A stretch of 64,000 nucleotides of DNA from Candidatus Thalassospirochaeta sargassi (GTDB taxonomy: Bacteria; Spirochaetota; Spirochaetia; UBA9216): assembly GCA_028532855.1 (NCBI GenBank), contig JAQQAL010000051.1, positions 20,159-84,158 on the forward strand, given 5' to 3'. Both the position numbers and the translations under genes were made by a program. Positions 1-8,902 of the stretch are shown here, in pieces. How positions within the stretch are numbered: the first letter of the stretch is position 1; every line of letters starts with the position of its first letter. A model generated the notes under the pieces. That model did not search any database. It was not told the DNA's origin and saw only the letters and a list, made by a program, of their open reading frames with translations.

Positions 1-636
1 CATGCTGATAATTTTATCTATCAGCGGATCAAGCAGGTTAAGAAGTTGGATAAGCTTATGGACAGGACTCCAATGGTAATCTGTCCTTATGATTCAGAAA
101 TCTTCGGTAAATGGTGGTATGAAGGTATTATCTGGCTTGAGCATGTGATAAGAAAGGCTGCTCTGTCGGATGATCTCGAAATGATTAGCCCATCACAGTA
201 TATCGATGAATATACTGAAAATGAAAAAGTTGAGCCCATCTTCTCAAGCTGGGGCAACAAGGGGTATGCGTCGGTATGGCTCGGAGGAGCCAATGACTGG
301 ATTTACAGACACGTGCACAAGGCCTCGGAGAGAATGCAGGAGCTTGTTGCAAGGTTTCCTGATGAATCCGGACTTAAAAAGCGGGTTCTGGATCAGGCAG
401 CACGGGAGGTTCTCCTTGCCCAGGCATCAGACTGGCCGTTCATTATGAAAACCTGTCTGAATGCTGATTATGCCAAGATGAGGGTGAAACGTCATCTTCA
501 TAACTTCAACAAGATATATGACAACCTGTGCCGGAACACCGTTAATACTGAATGGCTTACAAGAATAGAAAAAGAGAATAAGATTTTTCCTGATCTTGAT
601 TATAGAATCTTCGGTGCAGGAAAGGTTAATGAATAG
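1..636 (+). CDS. 1,4-alpha-glucan branching enzyme, GH57 family (3' part only)
   Basis: This is the C-terminal part of a GH57 (DUF1957-type) branching enzyme, which makes alpha-1,6 branches in glycogen in the cytoplasm. The frame is open from the first base of the window, so the true start lies upstream. Seen directly: an early HADNF-like stretch, then PYDSEIFGKWWYEG at about residues 34-47, which matches the GH57 motif carrying the catalytic aspartate and the aromatic W(W/F)xEG turn. A helical C-terminal domain with SSWG, WLG..NDW and QASDWPF motifs follows, typical of this branching-enzyme subfamily. The end overlaps the end of the converging small gene by 11 bases. The family call is firm; substrate specificity is inferred. 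Confidence 0.85.
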   Translation, partial: HADNFIYQRIKQVKKLDKLMDRTPMVICPYDSEIFGKWWYEGIIWLEHVIRKAALSDDLEMISPSQYIDEYTENEKVEPIFSSWGNKGYASVWLGGANDWIYRHVHKASERMQELVARFPDESGLKKRVLDQAAREVLLAQASDWPFIMKTCLNADYAKMRVKRHLHNFNKIYDNLCRNTVNTEWLTRIEKENKIFPDLDYRIFGAGKVNE

Positions 637-871
637 AAATTGATTCCGTCTCGGACAGGCTGAGCTGTTCGAGATAGTATCTGATAACCGGTCCGTTGTT
701 TGTGTCCGATGTTGACTTTCGGTATACCCGGTATACTATCACTCTAGGGTCCGGCAGGGGGGGGCGCAATGGATTTCCATTTATGTCCACCAGTTCATTC
801 ATTCTTAAATCACGTTCGATTTCGATGAAGTCCCCCTCAGGGTAGACGATTACCTTTGTGTCCCAGATCAA
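626..871 (-). CDS. Small conserved-looking hypothetical protein (81 aa)
   Basis: I do not recognise this 81-residue protein. It is soluble by appearance, with no signal peptide or membrane segment. It alternates hydrophobic and charged residues (beta-strand-like) and has a proline-rich turn near residues 36-43. Its TTG start overlaps the TGA stop of the DUF1820 gene (TTGA overlap), and a GAGG sits about 10 bases upstream, so the two are translationally coupled. Its end overlaps the convergent GH57 gene by 11 bases. Coupling is the main reason to believe it is real. No function is proposed. Confidence 0.6.
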   Translation of the reverse strand: MIWDTKVIVYPEGDFIEIERDLRMNELVDINGNPLRPPLPDPRVIVYRVYRKSTSDTNNGPVIRYYLEQLSLSETESISIH

Positions 872-1164
872 TTTTCTGAATCCTCAATCAGTTTGAAGTC
901 CATAACCTTCGAGGGCTGATCCCCAAACGCATCATCCTTAAACTCTTCTATTAAAGAGACAGTCTGAAACGGAATCATCAGATGATCAGCTTTGCCGAAA
1001 AGTCGACGAACTTCATCCTCGGTGGGGTCAATTATCAGTTTGGATTCTTTGGCTAGGATTAAATCTTTTATAGAAACAAAATAAGGATGGGTCAGATCGA
1101 GACTTTTTGCCTTAAGCTGCAGGTCTTTTTCGTTCCATTTAAAATGTACTCGGTATATAGGCAT
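868..1164 (-). CDS. DUF1820 family protein
   Basis: A 98-residue cytoplasmic protein of the DUF1820 family, whose function is unknown. It begins with the family's MPIYRV(H/I)F opening. The PYFVSIKDLIL segment follows, then the KLIIDPTEDEVRRLF block and a PFQTVSLIEE strand, in the usual order and at about the usual length. It is the first gene of a two-gene minus-strand unit with the 81-residue protein. No clear Shine-Dalgarno sequence precedes the ATG. It diverges from mraZ, with which it shares the intergenic region 1165-1346. Confidence 0.75.
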   Translation of the reverse strand: MPIYRVHFKWNEKDLQLKAKSLDLTHPYFVSIKDLILAKESKLIIDPTEDEVRRLFGKADHLMIPFQTVSLIEEFKDDAFGDQPSKVMDFKLIEDSEN

Positions 1165-1346
1165 ACAACATATGTACTGCTTTACCCTGAAAAAAGCTAC
1201 TAAACAAGCGTTAAGTCTTATTATCGGAATAATCTCCTATTTTCTTTAATTCATTTAAATAAAGGTTTAAAAAAGGAATTTGATGGTTTAATATATTAAA
1301 TAGGTGGTAAAAAGTGGGAGAAATTAGGATTAAGTGGGATTAAGTA
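1165..1346. promoter_or_regulatory. Divergent intergenic region upstream of mraZ
   Basis: This AT-rich gap between the divergent DUF1820 and mraZ genes must hold the start signals for the dcw cluster. A TATATT at 1292-1297 could be a -10 element, but I see no convincing -35 at the right spacing. The right end contains the MraZ box array described separately. No other structure was supported. Confidence 0.4.
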
Positions 1347-1349
1347 GTG
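1305..1349 (+). promoter_or_regulatory. MraZ operator: five TGGGA-like boxes at 10-bp spacing
   Basis: Five pentamers lie exactly one per 10 bases: TGGTA (1305-1309), TGGGA (1315-1319), TAGGA (1325-1329), TGGGA (1335-1339) and TAGTG (1345-1349). MraZ is known to bind TGGGN repeats separated by 5 bases and to repress its own dcw operon. The period here equals that arrangement, with two perfect and three degenerate boxes. The last box covers the GTG start of mraZ, and the fourth supplies the only GGGA that could act as a ribosome binding site. Binding is inferred from known MraZ sites. Confidence 0.8.
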
Positions 1350-1787
1350 ATTACCGGTGAGTATCGAAACAATTTAGATGAAAAAGGCAGAATGCTTGTA
1401 CCATCACGTGTTCGTAATCTTATTCCCGGAAACCAGCTGGTTCTTACTCGCGGTATTGATAAATGCCTGTGGGTTTATACTCCTGAAGAATGGAACAGAA
1501 TCGCATCACAGATTCTTGATTCATCCTCGGTCTTTAAATCAAAGACAAGGCTTCTTCAGCGCAGAATCATTGCCCCCGCACAGGAATGTGAAATTGACAA
1601 GTCGGGCCGGATTAATATCCCTCCGACATTGAGAGAGTCCGCCGGTCTCAGGAAGGAAGTTGTTCTTCTTGCAATGGAAAAGTATATGGAAATCTGGGAT
1701 GAAGCGGAGTATAACGGTTATCTTAATGAGAGTGAGGAGGATTTTCTTGCTGCAGCCGAAGATCTTGGTGATCTTCTGAATATTTAA
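1347..1787 (+). CDS. mraZ: Transcriptional regulator MraZ
   Basis: MraZ, 146 residues, is the DNA-binding regulator that heads the dcw cluster. It has the two AbrB/SpoVT-like half-domains of the family. The first starts with GEYRNNLDEKGRM(L/I)VPS and the second carries ECEIDKSGRINIPP near residues 79-92; each holds the D.KGR/D.SGR signature. It probably forms a ring that reads the box array over its own start. The GTG start at 1347 is chosen because it gives the family's N-terminus (ITGEYRNNLDEKGR) directly. rsmH follows 21 bases downstream. Confidence 0.95.
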   Translation: MITGEYRNNLDEKGRMLVPSRVRNLIPGNQLVLTRGIDKCLWVYTPEEWNRIASQILDSSSVFKSKTRLLQRRIIAPAQECEIDKSGRINIPPTLRESAGLRKEVVLLAMEKYMEIWDEAEYNGYLNESEEDFLAAAEDLGDLLNI

Positions 1788-1808
1788 TAGCGGCAAGGCA
1801 GGGCGTTC

Positions 1809-2756
1809 ATGGATATTGTACATTATTCAGTTTTGAAAGAAGAGGTATACAGCTATCTTAAGCCGTCACAGGACGATAAGCTGATGATTGACTGTACTCT
1901 GGGTGAGGGGGGTCACTCGGAACTTTTTCTTTCGAGATGTCCATGGTTGAATCTTGTGGGTCTTGATGCGGACAGTAAAATAATGACTGTTGCAGAGAAG
2001 AGACTGGAATCATATGGCAGCCGTGTCAGGCTTTTTAACCAGTGGTTCAACATGTTTTTCAAGCAGTATCCTCTGGGAGATGAACGCCCCGACCTCATTC
2101 TTTTTGATCTCGGTATTTCCATTTTTCATTATGAGAAATCCGGCCGGGGTTTTTCTTTCCTCCGGGATGAACCCCTCGATATGAGGCTTGCGCCTGAACT
2201 CGAGATATCGGCTGCGGATATTGTAAATGAATATCCTGAAAGTGAGATTGCCGATTTGATTTATCAGTTTGGTGAAGAGCGTTATTCAAGGAGATTCGCC
2301 AGAGCAATAATTTCTGAGCGAAAGACTGCCCGCATCGAAACTACTGATAAGCTTGCGGCCCTGATAAAATCCGCATCACCTCCCGATTACAGAAGGGGCC
2401 GGATTCATCCGGCAACCAGAACCTTTCAGGCTCTGCGGATTGCTGTGAACGGTGAGCTTGCAAGGCTTGATTCGGTTCTTGCGAATGCTCTCCGTATATT
2501 GAAGCCGGGCGGAAGGATGGGTGTGATAACATTCCATTCTCTCGAAGACAGGATGGTTAAGCATTTCTTCAAGGATATGAATAAGGCCTGTATATGTCCT
2601 CCTGAACAGCCGATATGTAATTGTAACGGCAGAAAGATTGTTGAAATTCTGACGAAGAAACCGGTAATACCGACTGAACAGGAAATTTCAATGAATGCGC
2701 CTTCAAGGAGTTCAAAACTCCGTGTCGTTAAAAAAATATCTGACGAGGAATTTTAG
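1809..2756 (+). CDS. rsmH: 16S rRNA (cytosine-1402-N4)-methyltransferase
   Basis: RsmH (MraW), 315 residues, uses S-adenosylmethionine to methylate N4 of C1402 in the decoding site of 16S rRNA. Visible motifs are HYSVLKEEV at the N-terminus, the SAM-binding DCTLGEGGHSE near residue 30, FDLGIS near 98, the RIHPATRTFQALRIAVNGEL block near 198-217 and the VITFHSLEDRMVK block near 238. It sits in its usual place directly after mraZ. Its stop codon abuts the GTG start of the ftsL-like gene with no gap. Confidence 0.97.
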   Translation: MDIVHYSVLKEEVYSYLKPSQDDKLMIDCTLGEGGHSELFLSRCPWLNLVGLDADSKIMTVAEKRLESYGSRVRLFNQWFNMFFKQYPLGDERPDLILFDLGISIFHYEKSGRGFSFLRDEPLDMRLAPELEISAADIVNEYPESEIADLIYQFGEERYSRRFARAIISERKTARIETTDKLAALIKSASPPDYRRGRIHPATRTFQALRIAVNGELARLDSVLANALRILKPGGRMGVITFHSLEDRMVKHFFKDMNKACICPPEQPICNCNGRKIVEILTKKPVIPTEQEISMNAPSRSSKLRVVKKISDEEF

Positions 2757-3047
2757 GTGTTGAAAAGACTGTTTATTGCTTCATTAATACTGCTTATCCC
2801 GGCTCTGCTTTTTATTTCCGTATGGCAATCATACCGGTATGACATGCTTAGTCGAGAGGTTGCGGAGCTTGAGCAGCAGCAGAAGGATCTTTTTGAACAG
2901 AATAAGAAGATTGTTATGGGGATTGAATTTTTGAAATCTCCTTTCAGGATAAATAAAATTGCTGATGAGGACCTTGAGCTTAAAAAGATTGAACCGGATA
3001 AAATTCTCAGAATAGATCTGGGAAGGGATGAGCGTCAGGATGGTTAA
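2757..3047 (+). CDS. ftsL: FtsL-like cell division protein
   Basis: A 96-residue bitopic membrane protein in the ftsL position between rsmH and the Mur ligase. Residues 4-22 form one hydrophobic segment. Residues 30-50 are rich in E, Q, L and K and should form a coiled coil, followed by a short periplasmic tail. This is the FtsL architecture; FtsL joins FtsQ/DivIB and FtsB/DivIC in activating septal wall synthesis. FtsL sequences diverge strongly, so the call rests on position and architecture. Start is GTG 2757 or TTG 2760. It overlaps the start of murF by 20 bases. Confidence 0.75.
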   Translation: MLKRLFIASLILLIPALLFISVWQSYRYDMLSREVAELEQQQKDLFEQNKKIVMGIEFLKSPFRINKIADEDLELKKIEPDKILRIDLGRDERQDG

Positions 3048-4464
3048 AGCCGGTTATTTATTTACTGCGAAAGAGGCAGCCACATGGTGCGGGGGAGAAC
3101 TGCTCGGGGCTTCTTCTTCGGAGGTATCCGGCGCCGAGGTTGATTCAAGAAGATGTAAAAACGGGGTTCTTTTTTTTGCACTTTCCGGTGAAAGGGTTGA
3201 TGGTCACAATTATATCGACGCAGCTGTAAAGGCCGGCGCCATCGGTGCTGTTGTTTCAACAGAATGGTCGGATACAGAAGATGCTGTAAATGTTTTCAGG
3301 CATACGGCAGATGATGTTTTCTTCATTATTGTGGATAATCCGCTTCGTGCTCTTCAGCGTATTGCTGCTGAGTATCTGAAGGGTATCAGCGGTCCGGTTC
3401 GTGTAGGGATTACCGGCAGTAACGGTAAAACTACAACCAAAGAATTGATTGCATCGGTACTTTCTGAAAAGTATTCGGTTGTAAAAACAGCAGGGAATTA
3501 TAATTCGGAAATCGGACTGCCGTTGACCGTCTTTAATATCAAAAATGAGCATGATTATGCCGTTATTGAAATGGGTGTAAACCGTTTGGGTGAAATGGAT
3601 GTACTCTCTGAAATACTCCGTCCTGATGTAGTTGTCATTACTAACATAGGGACCGCCCATATCGGTATTTTTGGAAATAAAGATACTATTGCAGAGGAAA
3701 AGCGTCATTCGGTTTCCCGTTTCGATGGAGATGGAACACTTTTTGTCGCGGAAGATGAGCCTTATGCTGGTTTTCTGGCTGAAGGACTTAAGGGCCGGAG
3801 TATAGTTTATGGCCGCGAAAGTCTTGAAGCTGATGGCGGGTTGAATTACAAAAATCTTGGACTCAGGGGCTGGGCGATAGAGATTGACGGGGAGGTAATT
3901 GAGTACCCGCTTATAGGTGAGCATAATCTCAAAAATGCATTCTGTGCATGCGCTGTCGGCAGGTTTGCCGAACTTGGAATTAAAGAGCTCAAAGCCGGGC
4001 TTGAATCTGTGAACCCCCTTTTCGGACGCGGTGAGATTATAGAAGGGGCTGTGACAATAATACAGGATTCATATAATGCGAATGTTGATTCGATGTTTAC
4101 ATCCATGGCGTTTGCAGACAATCTTGACTGGTCCGGCTCGAAATATTATGTATTCGGTGATATGAAGGAGCTTGGCTCCGATAGTGAAAAAATGCACCGG
4201 CAACTCGGCAGGGAAGCAGCATCCTGCCGGGCTGACAAAGTGTTTTTTTTCGGTGAAGATTCCGTTTCGGCATTCGAGGAAGCGAAACAGAGAGCAAAAG
4301 AGTCCCCGGTATTTTTTCATACAAATGAGTATAAAGCACTTGAAGATGAGCTTCTTTTGAATCTAAAACCCGACGATCTGCTGCTCTTAAAAGGTTCGCG
4401 CTCAATGAATCTTGAAAGACTTATTGAGCCTGTAAATATGAAATTCGGGAGGGAGAAATGTTAA
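3028..4464 (+). CDS. murF: UDP-N-acetylmuramoyl-tripeptide--D-alanyl-D-alanine ligase
   Basis: MurF, 478 residues, adds D-Ala-D-Ala to the UDP-MurNAc tripeptide in the last cytoplasmic step of peptidoglycan precursor synthesis. The N-terminal substrate domain has the VDSRR motif near residue 39 and FALSGERVDGH near 51. The ATP site GITGSNGKTTTKE is near residues 127-139, followed by NYNSEIGLP and EMGVNRLGEMD. The C-terminal ligase domain contains DSYNAN and GDMKELG. An alternative ATG at 3040 is possible. Unusually for a dcw cluster, murE is not next to it. Confidence 0.95.
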   Translation: MSVRMVKAGYLFTAKEAATWCGGELLGASSSEVSGAEVDSRRCKNGVLFFALSGERVDGHNYIDAAVKAGAIGAVVSTEWSDTEDAVNVFRHTADDVFFIIVDNPLRALQRIAAEYLKGISGPVRVGITGSNGKTTTKELIASVLSEKYSVVKTAGNYNSEIGLPLTVFNIKNEHDYAVIEMGVNRLGEMDVLSEILRPDVVVITNIGTAHIGIFGNKDTIAEEKRHSVSRFDGDGTLFVAEDEPYAGFLAEGLKGRSIVYGRESLEADGGLNYKNLGLRGWAIEIDGEVIEYPLIGEHNLKNAFCACAVGRFAELGIKELKAGLESVNPLFGRGEIIEGAVTIIQDSYNANVDSMFTSMAFADNLDWSGSKYYVFGDMKELGSDSEKMHRQLGREAASCRADKVFFFGEDSVSAFEEAKQRAKESPVFFHTNEYKALEDELLLNLKPDDLLLLKGSRSMNLERLIEPVNMKFGREKC

Positions 4465-5537
4465 AGGAATTACTATTCCCTTTAGTGGACTATTTCTCAG
4501 CTTTTAATATATTTCAGTACATCACATTCAGGGCGGCCTATGCCGCTGTAACTGCGCTATTCGTGTCCTTTCTTTTCGGGCCGAAGATAATCCGGGCATT
4601 AAGAACGTTCAAGCTTGGTCAGATGGTCAGGACGGACGGGCCGCAGTCCCATCTGCATAAAAGCGGTACCCCGACTATGGGCGGGCTGATAATGATTCTT
4701 GCAATTCTTGTCTCATCACTTCTGTGGCAGGATCTGAGGAATCCATATGTCTGGATAGGGTTGATTTCGCTTGTCGGATTCGGTCTGGTAGGGTTTATTG
4801 ATGATTACCTGAAAATAACCCGCAAAAGCACGGAGGGGCTTCATGCCCGTTTCAAGCTTGCCGGTCAGATAGCAATATCCCTGATTATCGTACTTTTTTT
4901 GTATTTTAACGGTAATGATCATACGACCCTGCTGTATCTTCCGTTTTTTAAAAATCCAGTTCTTGATTTGGGCGTTCTGTATATACCCTTTGGTGTATTC
5001 ATTCTTGTCGCCTGGACAAATGCCGTGAACCTGACCGACGGACTCGACGGTCTTGCAACAGGGCTTGTGATTATGGTCGGGATAGCCTTCGTGATTCTTA
5101 CCTACATAACAGGTCGAGCCGACTTTGCATCATATTTGCAGATTCCCTACCTGCCGGAAAGCAGTGAGCTCCCGGTTTTCTGTTTCGGTATTGTCGGAGC
5201 TGCAGTCGGGTTTCTGTGGTTTAATTCACACCCGGCGGAAGTTTTTATGGGTGATACCGGTTCGCTTGCGCTCGGCGGGGTGCTCGGCGTGATTTCATTG
5301 ATGATAAAGAAAGAAGTGCTGATGGTCATCATCGGGGGCGTCTTTGTCCTTGAAGCCGTATCGGTAATCATTCAGGTAATATCATTCAAAACAACAGGCA
5401 GAAGGGTCTTTAAAATGGCTCCTCTGCATCATCATTTTGAATTAAACGGCTGGGCAGAGACCAAGGTCGTGATCAGATTCTGGATAATGGGTGGAATGTT
5501 TGCCATTCTGGCCCTGTCAACATTGAAGATACAGTAG
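4458..5537 (+). CDS. mraY: Phospho-N-acetylmuramoyl-pentapeptide transferase
   Basis: MraY, 359 residues, is the inner-membrane enzyme that transfers phospho-MurNAc-pentapeptide to undecaprenyl phosphate to make lipid I. About ten hydrophobic segments are visible. Signature motifs are TPTMGGL near residue 72, FIDDYLK near 113, the catalytic NLTDGLDGLA near 190, FMGDTGSLALGG near 263 and the PLHHHFELNGW loop near 322. The start overlaps the murF stop by 7 bases, and a strong GGGAGGGAGA precedes the ATG. Length and gene order are normal. Confidence 0.97.
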   Translation: MLKELLFPLVDYFSAFNIFQYITFRAAYAAVTALFVSFLFGPKIIRALRTFKLGQMVRTDGPQSHLHKSGTPTMGGLIMILAILVSSLLWQDLRNPYVWIGLISLVGFGLVGFIDDYLKITRKSTEGLHARFKLAGQIAISLIIVLFLYFNGNDHTTLLYLPFFKNPVLDLGVLYIPFGVFILVAWTNAVNLTDGLDGLATGLVIMVGIAFVILTYITGRADFASYLQIPYLPESSELPVFCFGIVGAAVGFLWFNSHPAEVFMGDTGSLALGGVLGVISLMIKKEVLMVIIGGVFVLEAVSVIIQVISFKTTGRRVFKMAPLHHHFELNGWAETKVVIRFWIMGGMFAILALSTLKIQ

Positions 5538-5556
5538 AAAGGCGGTATTTAATTTA

Positions 5557-6687
5557 ATGAGAGGACGGTTTGAACTCGAGAGGGTTCCGGGCGGACAGAG
5601 TGATTTTATTCTTCTGATGCTGGTTGTATTGCTGGCAGGATGCGGTATTGCCGCGCTCTTTTCTGCTTCATATTATTATGCTGAAAAATATTTCAGCGAT
5701 AGTTTTCTCTTTATTCGTAAACAGCTTATTCTTGGCGGAGTTGGTGCGGTTTTCGGTTTTATAGCGTTTAAGCTGTCCTCTGAATTTTTAAGGCGATGGA
5801 CGCCGGCACTTCTGCTTGGAAGCCTTGTGCTCATGCTGTTGACATTTCTTCCCGGATTGAGTGAGGAGATTCTCGGTGCACGTCGGTGGATATTTCTGTT
5901 CGGCTTCTCTTTTCAGCCTTCGGAACTCGTAAAACTGGCAATCGTGCTATATCTGGCGAATATATTTGAAAAAAAGCAGGACCGTATGCATGATTTTCTT
6001 AATACGGTTCTTCCTTCTTTAATTGTCCTTACAGTAGTGGTTGGGCTTGTACTGCTGCAGAATGATTTTTCTTCAGCAATCTTTATCCTGATAATAGGTT
6101 TGTCAATGTTTTTTATGGCAGGAGTTCCGCTGCTCTATTTTGTTTATCTCTTACTCGCTGCGGTGCCTACATCCCTGATTTTTCTTTTTACCAAGCCTCA
6201 CAGGGTTGAGCGCTTGATAGCCTTCATAAGCCCCGAGGCTGACCCAGTAGGATCCGGTTATCAGGTTATTGCGGCGCAATCGGCGCTGAAGAACGGCGGA
6301 TTCATTGGCCAGGGACTCGGGCACGGCATAAAGAAGCTTGGAGGACTGCCTGAGGTTCATTCGGATTTTATCTTTGCATCAACCGCTGAAGAGGTCGGGT
6401 TTATGGGTGTGTTCTGTATTATCCTTCTTTTTCTTGGTTTTGGAGCAAGGGCAATTTTGCGCGGATACAGAAGCGGTAGTCATTATGATTTTCTTTTAAG
6501 CTTCGGTCTTGCAGTCTGTATCCTGTATCAGGCACTTTTTAACATGGCGGTTGTTTCCGGTCTGGTGCCGGCAACGGGTATTCCGCTTCCGTTTTTTTCG
6601 TCAGGCGGTTCGTCACTTTTTGTAACATTTTTAATGTGCGGGCTCCTGCTCGGTACCACAAGACGACAGAATGAGGAGAGAATATGA
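5557..6687 (+). CDS. ftsW: Septal peptidoglycan glycosyltransferase FtsW
   Basis: FtsW, 376 residues, is a SEDS-family membrane glycosyltransferase that polymerises lipid II at the division site with its partner FtsI-type transpeptidase. Ten hydrophobic segments are apparent. Motifs visible are GARRWIFLFGFSFQPSELVKL near residues 107-127, the GLPEVHSDFIFASTAEEVGFMG loop near 257-278 and the C-terminal GIPLPFFSSGGSS. Position in the dcw cluster favours FtsW over RodA. Its stop codon overlaps the ftsQ start (ATGA). Confidence 0.93.
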   Translation: MRGRFELERVPGGQSDFILLMLVVLLAGCGIAALFSASYYYAEKYFSDSFLFIRKQLILGGVGAVFGFIAFKLSSEFLRRWTPALLLGSLVLMLLTFLPGLSEEILGARRWIFLFGFSFQPSELVKLAIVLYLANIFEKKQDRMHDFLNTVLPSLIVLTVVVGLVLLQNDFSSAIFILIIGLSMFFMAGVPLLYFVYLLLAAVPTSLIFLFTKPHRVERLIAFISPEADPVGSGYQVIAAQSALKNGGFIGQGLGHGIKKLGGLPEVHSDFIFASTAEEVGFMGVFCIILLFLGFGARAILRGYRSGSHYDFLLSFGLAVCILYQALFNMAVVSGLVPATGIPLPFFSSGGSSLFVTFLMCGLLLGTTRRQNEERI

Positions 6688-7586
6688 GTCAGGCATATCA
6701 TTTTAATAATAAAGAATATAACTATTCCGAACCCCCGTTCTACGGCTACAATTCAGTCGAAAACAATATGGTTAACGCTGCTGACAGACTTGAGAAGGAT
6801 TACCGGCTCAGGAATAAGAGGGAGCGAACTGCAAAAATATTCAAGGTCATTATTGCGATCCTTCTTTTTGTTGTTTTTGTGCAGGTGTTTTACCACCTTT
6901 ATTTTGCCAGGAACGTTAAAGTCGATAAGATTCAGATTGAAACTGCCGCAGGTTTTTCGGCTTCTGATGAGCAGATCCTGGAAATGGCAGGCATAAGCAC
7001 TGCGGAGTCGTATTTTACTGTTGATGAGAATCTGATTAAGGCAAGACTCGAACGGTTTCCTCAGATCTCATCTGCTGTAGTAAACAAGAAATTCCCGGAT
7101 ACGCTTAATATAAGTCTGCAGGGGCGAACTCCTCTTGCCATCTGTCTTATAGAAAGTGACGGAAGAATTATTCCTGCCGCTGTTGATTCCGGAGGGGTTA
7201 TTTTTCAACTGGGCAAGGCTGTATCCAATCTCAATTTACCGGCAGTCTCCGGTATCAGAATAGATGAAGCCCGGATAGGTGTTAAGATGCCCGAGGCTGT
7301 TACCGGGTTTTTGGAAGAGCTTGACGGCCTGCGCCGCGAATCGCCAGCGTTTTTCAACAGTATTTCCGAGATAAAAATTATCAGAAAAAGTAGTGATGAT
7401 TTTGAAGTCTTGATGTATCCTCAGAATTATAGTATTCCTGTTAGATTAGGCAGTAAAATCGATAAGGAATTGTTTACGTATGTGCTGCTTGTCCTGGATG
7501 TTGTTAAACAGCAGGGAATGTCTGCACAGCTCGAAGAGCTGGATTTCAGGACTGATGAAGTTGTATACAGGCTTAGGGAGGAATAA
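6684..7586 (+). CDS. ftsQ: Cell division protein FtsQ/DivIB
   Basis: A 300-residue bitopic division protein. It has about 55 cytoplasmic residues, rich in N and Y and then in basic residues, one membrane segment at about residues 52-72, then a periplasmic part beginning with a POTRA-like domain (VDKIQIETAAGFSASDEQIL...). The FPQISSAVVNKKFPDTLNISLQGRTPLA stretch is typical of FtsQ. It scaffolds FtsL and FtsB-type partners at the septum. It lies between ftsW and ftsA, as in many dcw clusters. Confidence 0.88.
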   Translation: MSQAYHFNNKEYNYSEPPFYGYNSVENNMVNAADRLEKDYRLRNKRERTAKIFKVIIAILLFVVFVQVFYHLYFARNVKVDKIQIETAAGFSASDEQILEMAGISTAESYFTVDENLIKARLERFPQISSAVVNKKFPDTLNISLQGRTPLAICLIESDGRIIPAAVDSGGVIFQLGKAVSNLNLPAVSGIRIDEARIGVKMPEAVTGFLEELDGLRRESPAFFNSISEIKIIRKSSDDFEVLMYPQNYSIPVRLGSKIDKELFTYVLLVLDVVKQQGMSAQLEELDFRTDEVVYRLREE

Positions 7587-7588
7587 TC

Positions 7589-8824
7589 TTGCCGGTTGAT
7601 GATTTAATAGTCGGATTGGATATAGGCACTACAAAGGTCTGCGCGGTTATCGGAGAATTGAATGAAACCGGCAGACTCGAGATCGTAGGTATTGGTACAG
7701 CTCCGTCTGACGGTCTGCGCAGGGGTGTCGTGATCAATATAGAATCTACTCTGAAGGCTGTAACAAAGGCTATTGAAGCAGCCGAGATGATGTCGGGCCG
7801 GGAGGTCGGTTCTGTTATTACCGGAATTGCCGGTTCTCATGTTGAGGGTATTAATTCCCGTGGTGTGGTTGCCGTATCTGGACGTGATCGTGAGATAAAT
7901 GAAGAGGATGTCCGGCGTGTAATTGATGCCGCAAGAGCGGTAGTTATCCCGATGGATCGTGAAGTGCTTCATGTAATTCCTCAGGAATTTATTGTAGATG
8001 ATCAGGGCGGTGTAAAGAACCCGCTTGATATGATAGGGATCAGGCTTGAGGCTGAGGTTCATATTATCACAGGTTCAGTAACCTCTGCACAGAATCTGCT
8101 TAAATGCGTGAACCGCGCTGGATTCAGGGTTCAGGATATTGTCCTTGAGTCTATTGCCTCATCAAAAGCGGTTCTCTCTAATGAGGAGAAGGAGCTTGGT
8201 GTTCTGATGATTGACCTCGGCGGCGGAACCACAGATGTTCTCGTTTATGTAGAGGGTTCGCCTTATCATACCGATGTTGTGGCCGTCGGAGGTGAGCAGG
8301 TTACCAGCGACATCTCGATAGTTCTCAAGACCCCGGCAGAGTTTGCAGAAAAGCTGAAAAAAGAATCAGGGTGTTGTTATATGCCGCTGATTGATCCGGC
8401 TGAAGAGATCCTGCTGCCGGGTGTTGGCGGATGGCCTTCAGCATCGATTCCCCGAAGCGAATTATGCAAGATTATACAGCCGCGAATGGCGGAGATATTC
8501 TCTATGATTAGAGAGAAGATGATGAAGAAGGGGTATCTGAATCATCTGCGTGGCGGTGTAGTCCTTACCGGCGGTGGTTCAATGATGCCCGGTGCAGCTG
8601 AGCTGGCAAAAGAAATATTCGGAGTGCCTGCAAGAATAGGCTACCCTTTTGAACTGGGCGGTCTTGTTCAGGAGTATCGAAACCCGATGTACTCAACAGC
8701 TGTTGGACTTGTAATGTACGGTGATGAGCTGTCCATGCAGGAATCAGAGGTTAAAAATGTCGGGAAAAGAGCTAAATCCGGTGCCGGAAACCGTTTCAGG
8801 AACTGGATGAAGGAATTTTTTTAA
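7589..8824 (+). CDS. ftsA: Cell division protein FtsA
   Basis: FtsA, 411 residues, is the actin-like ATPase that tethers FtsZ to the membrane. It opens with the nucleotide-binding [16 protein letters not shown]. The phosphate-2 motif [14 protein letters not shown] is near residues 207-220, and [14 protein letters not shown] is near 323-336. The end ([10 protein letters not shown]) is a short amphipathic helix, as expected for the membrane-targeting tail. A TTG start is chosen because a strong AGGGAGGA lies just upstream and it gives the family N-terminus. A 78-base gap separates it from ftsZ. Confidence 0.96.
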   Translation: MPVDDLIVGLDIGTTKVCAVIGELNETGRLEIVGIGTAPSDGLRRGVVINIESTLKAVTKAIEAAEMMSGREVGSVITGIAGSHVEGINSRGVVAVSGRDREINEEDVRRVIDAARAVVIPMDREVLHVIPQEFIVDDQGGVKNPLDMIGIRLEAEVHIITGSVTSAQNLLKCVNRAGFRVQDIVLESIASSKAVLSNEEKELGVLMIDLGGGTTDVLVYVEGSPYHTDVVAVGGEQVTSDISIVLKTPAEFAEKLKKESGCCYMPLIDPAEEILLPGVGGWPSASIPRSELCKIIQPRMAEIFSMIREKMMKKGYLNHLRGGVVLTGGGSMMPGAAELAKEIFGVPARIGYPFELGGLVQEYRNPMYSTAVGLVMYGDELSMQESEVKNVGKRAKSGAGNRFRNWMKEFF

Positions 8825-8828
8825 AAAA

Positions 8829-8863
8829 GGTCTGTTTTTCTACTGGTAAAAACCATCAGGACC
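8829..8863 (+). other. Possible hairpin in the ftsA-ftsZ gap
   Basis: GTTTTT (8834-8839) pairs with AAAAAC (8848-8853) around an 8-base loop. Outside an internal loop, GGTC (8829-8832) pairs with GACC (8860-8863). There is no U-run after it, so it does not look like a terminator. It could be an mRNA processing or stability element between ftsA and ftsZ. The stem is weak. Confidence 0.3.
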
Positions 8864-8902
8864 GTTATATTATATTTACAAGCTTCTGGGAGGGGGCGGC
8901 TA

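Noticed and set aside
3256..3924. 222-codon open frame on the minus strand inside murF
   Set aside because: murF is certain on the plus strand in this region, and the antisense translation has no recognisable domain or ribosome binding site.
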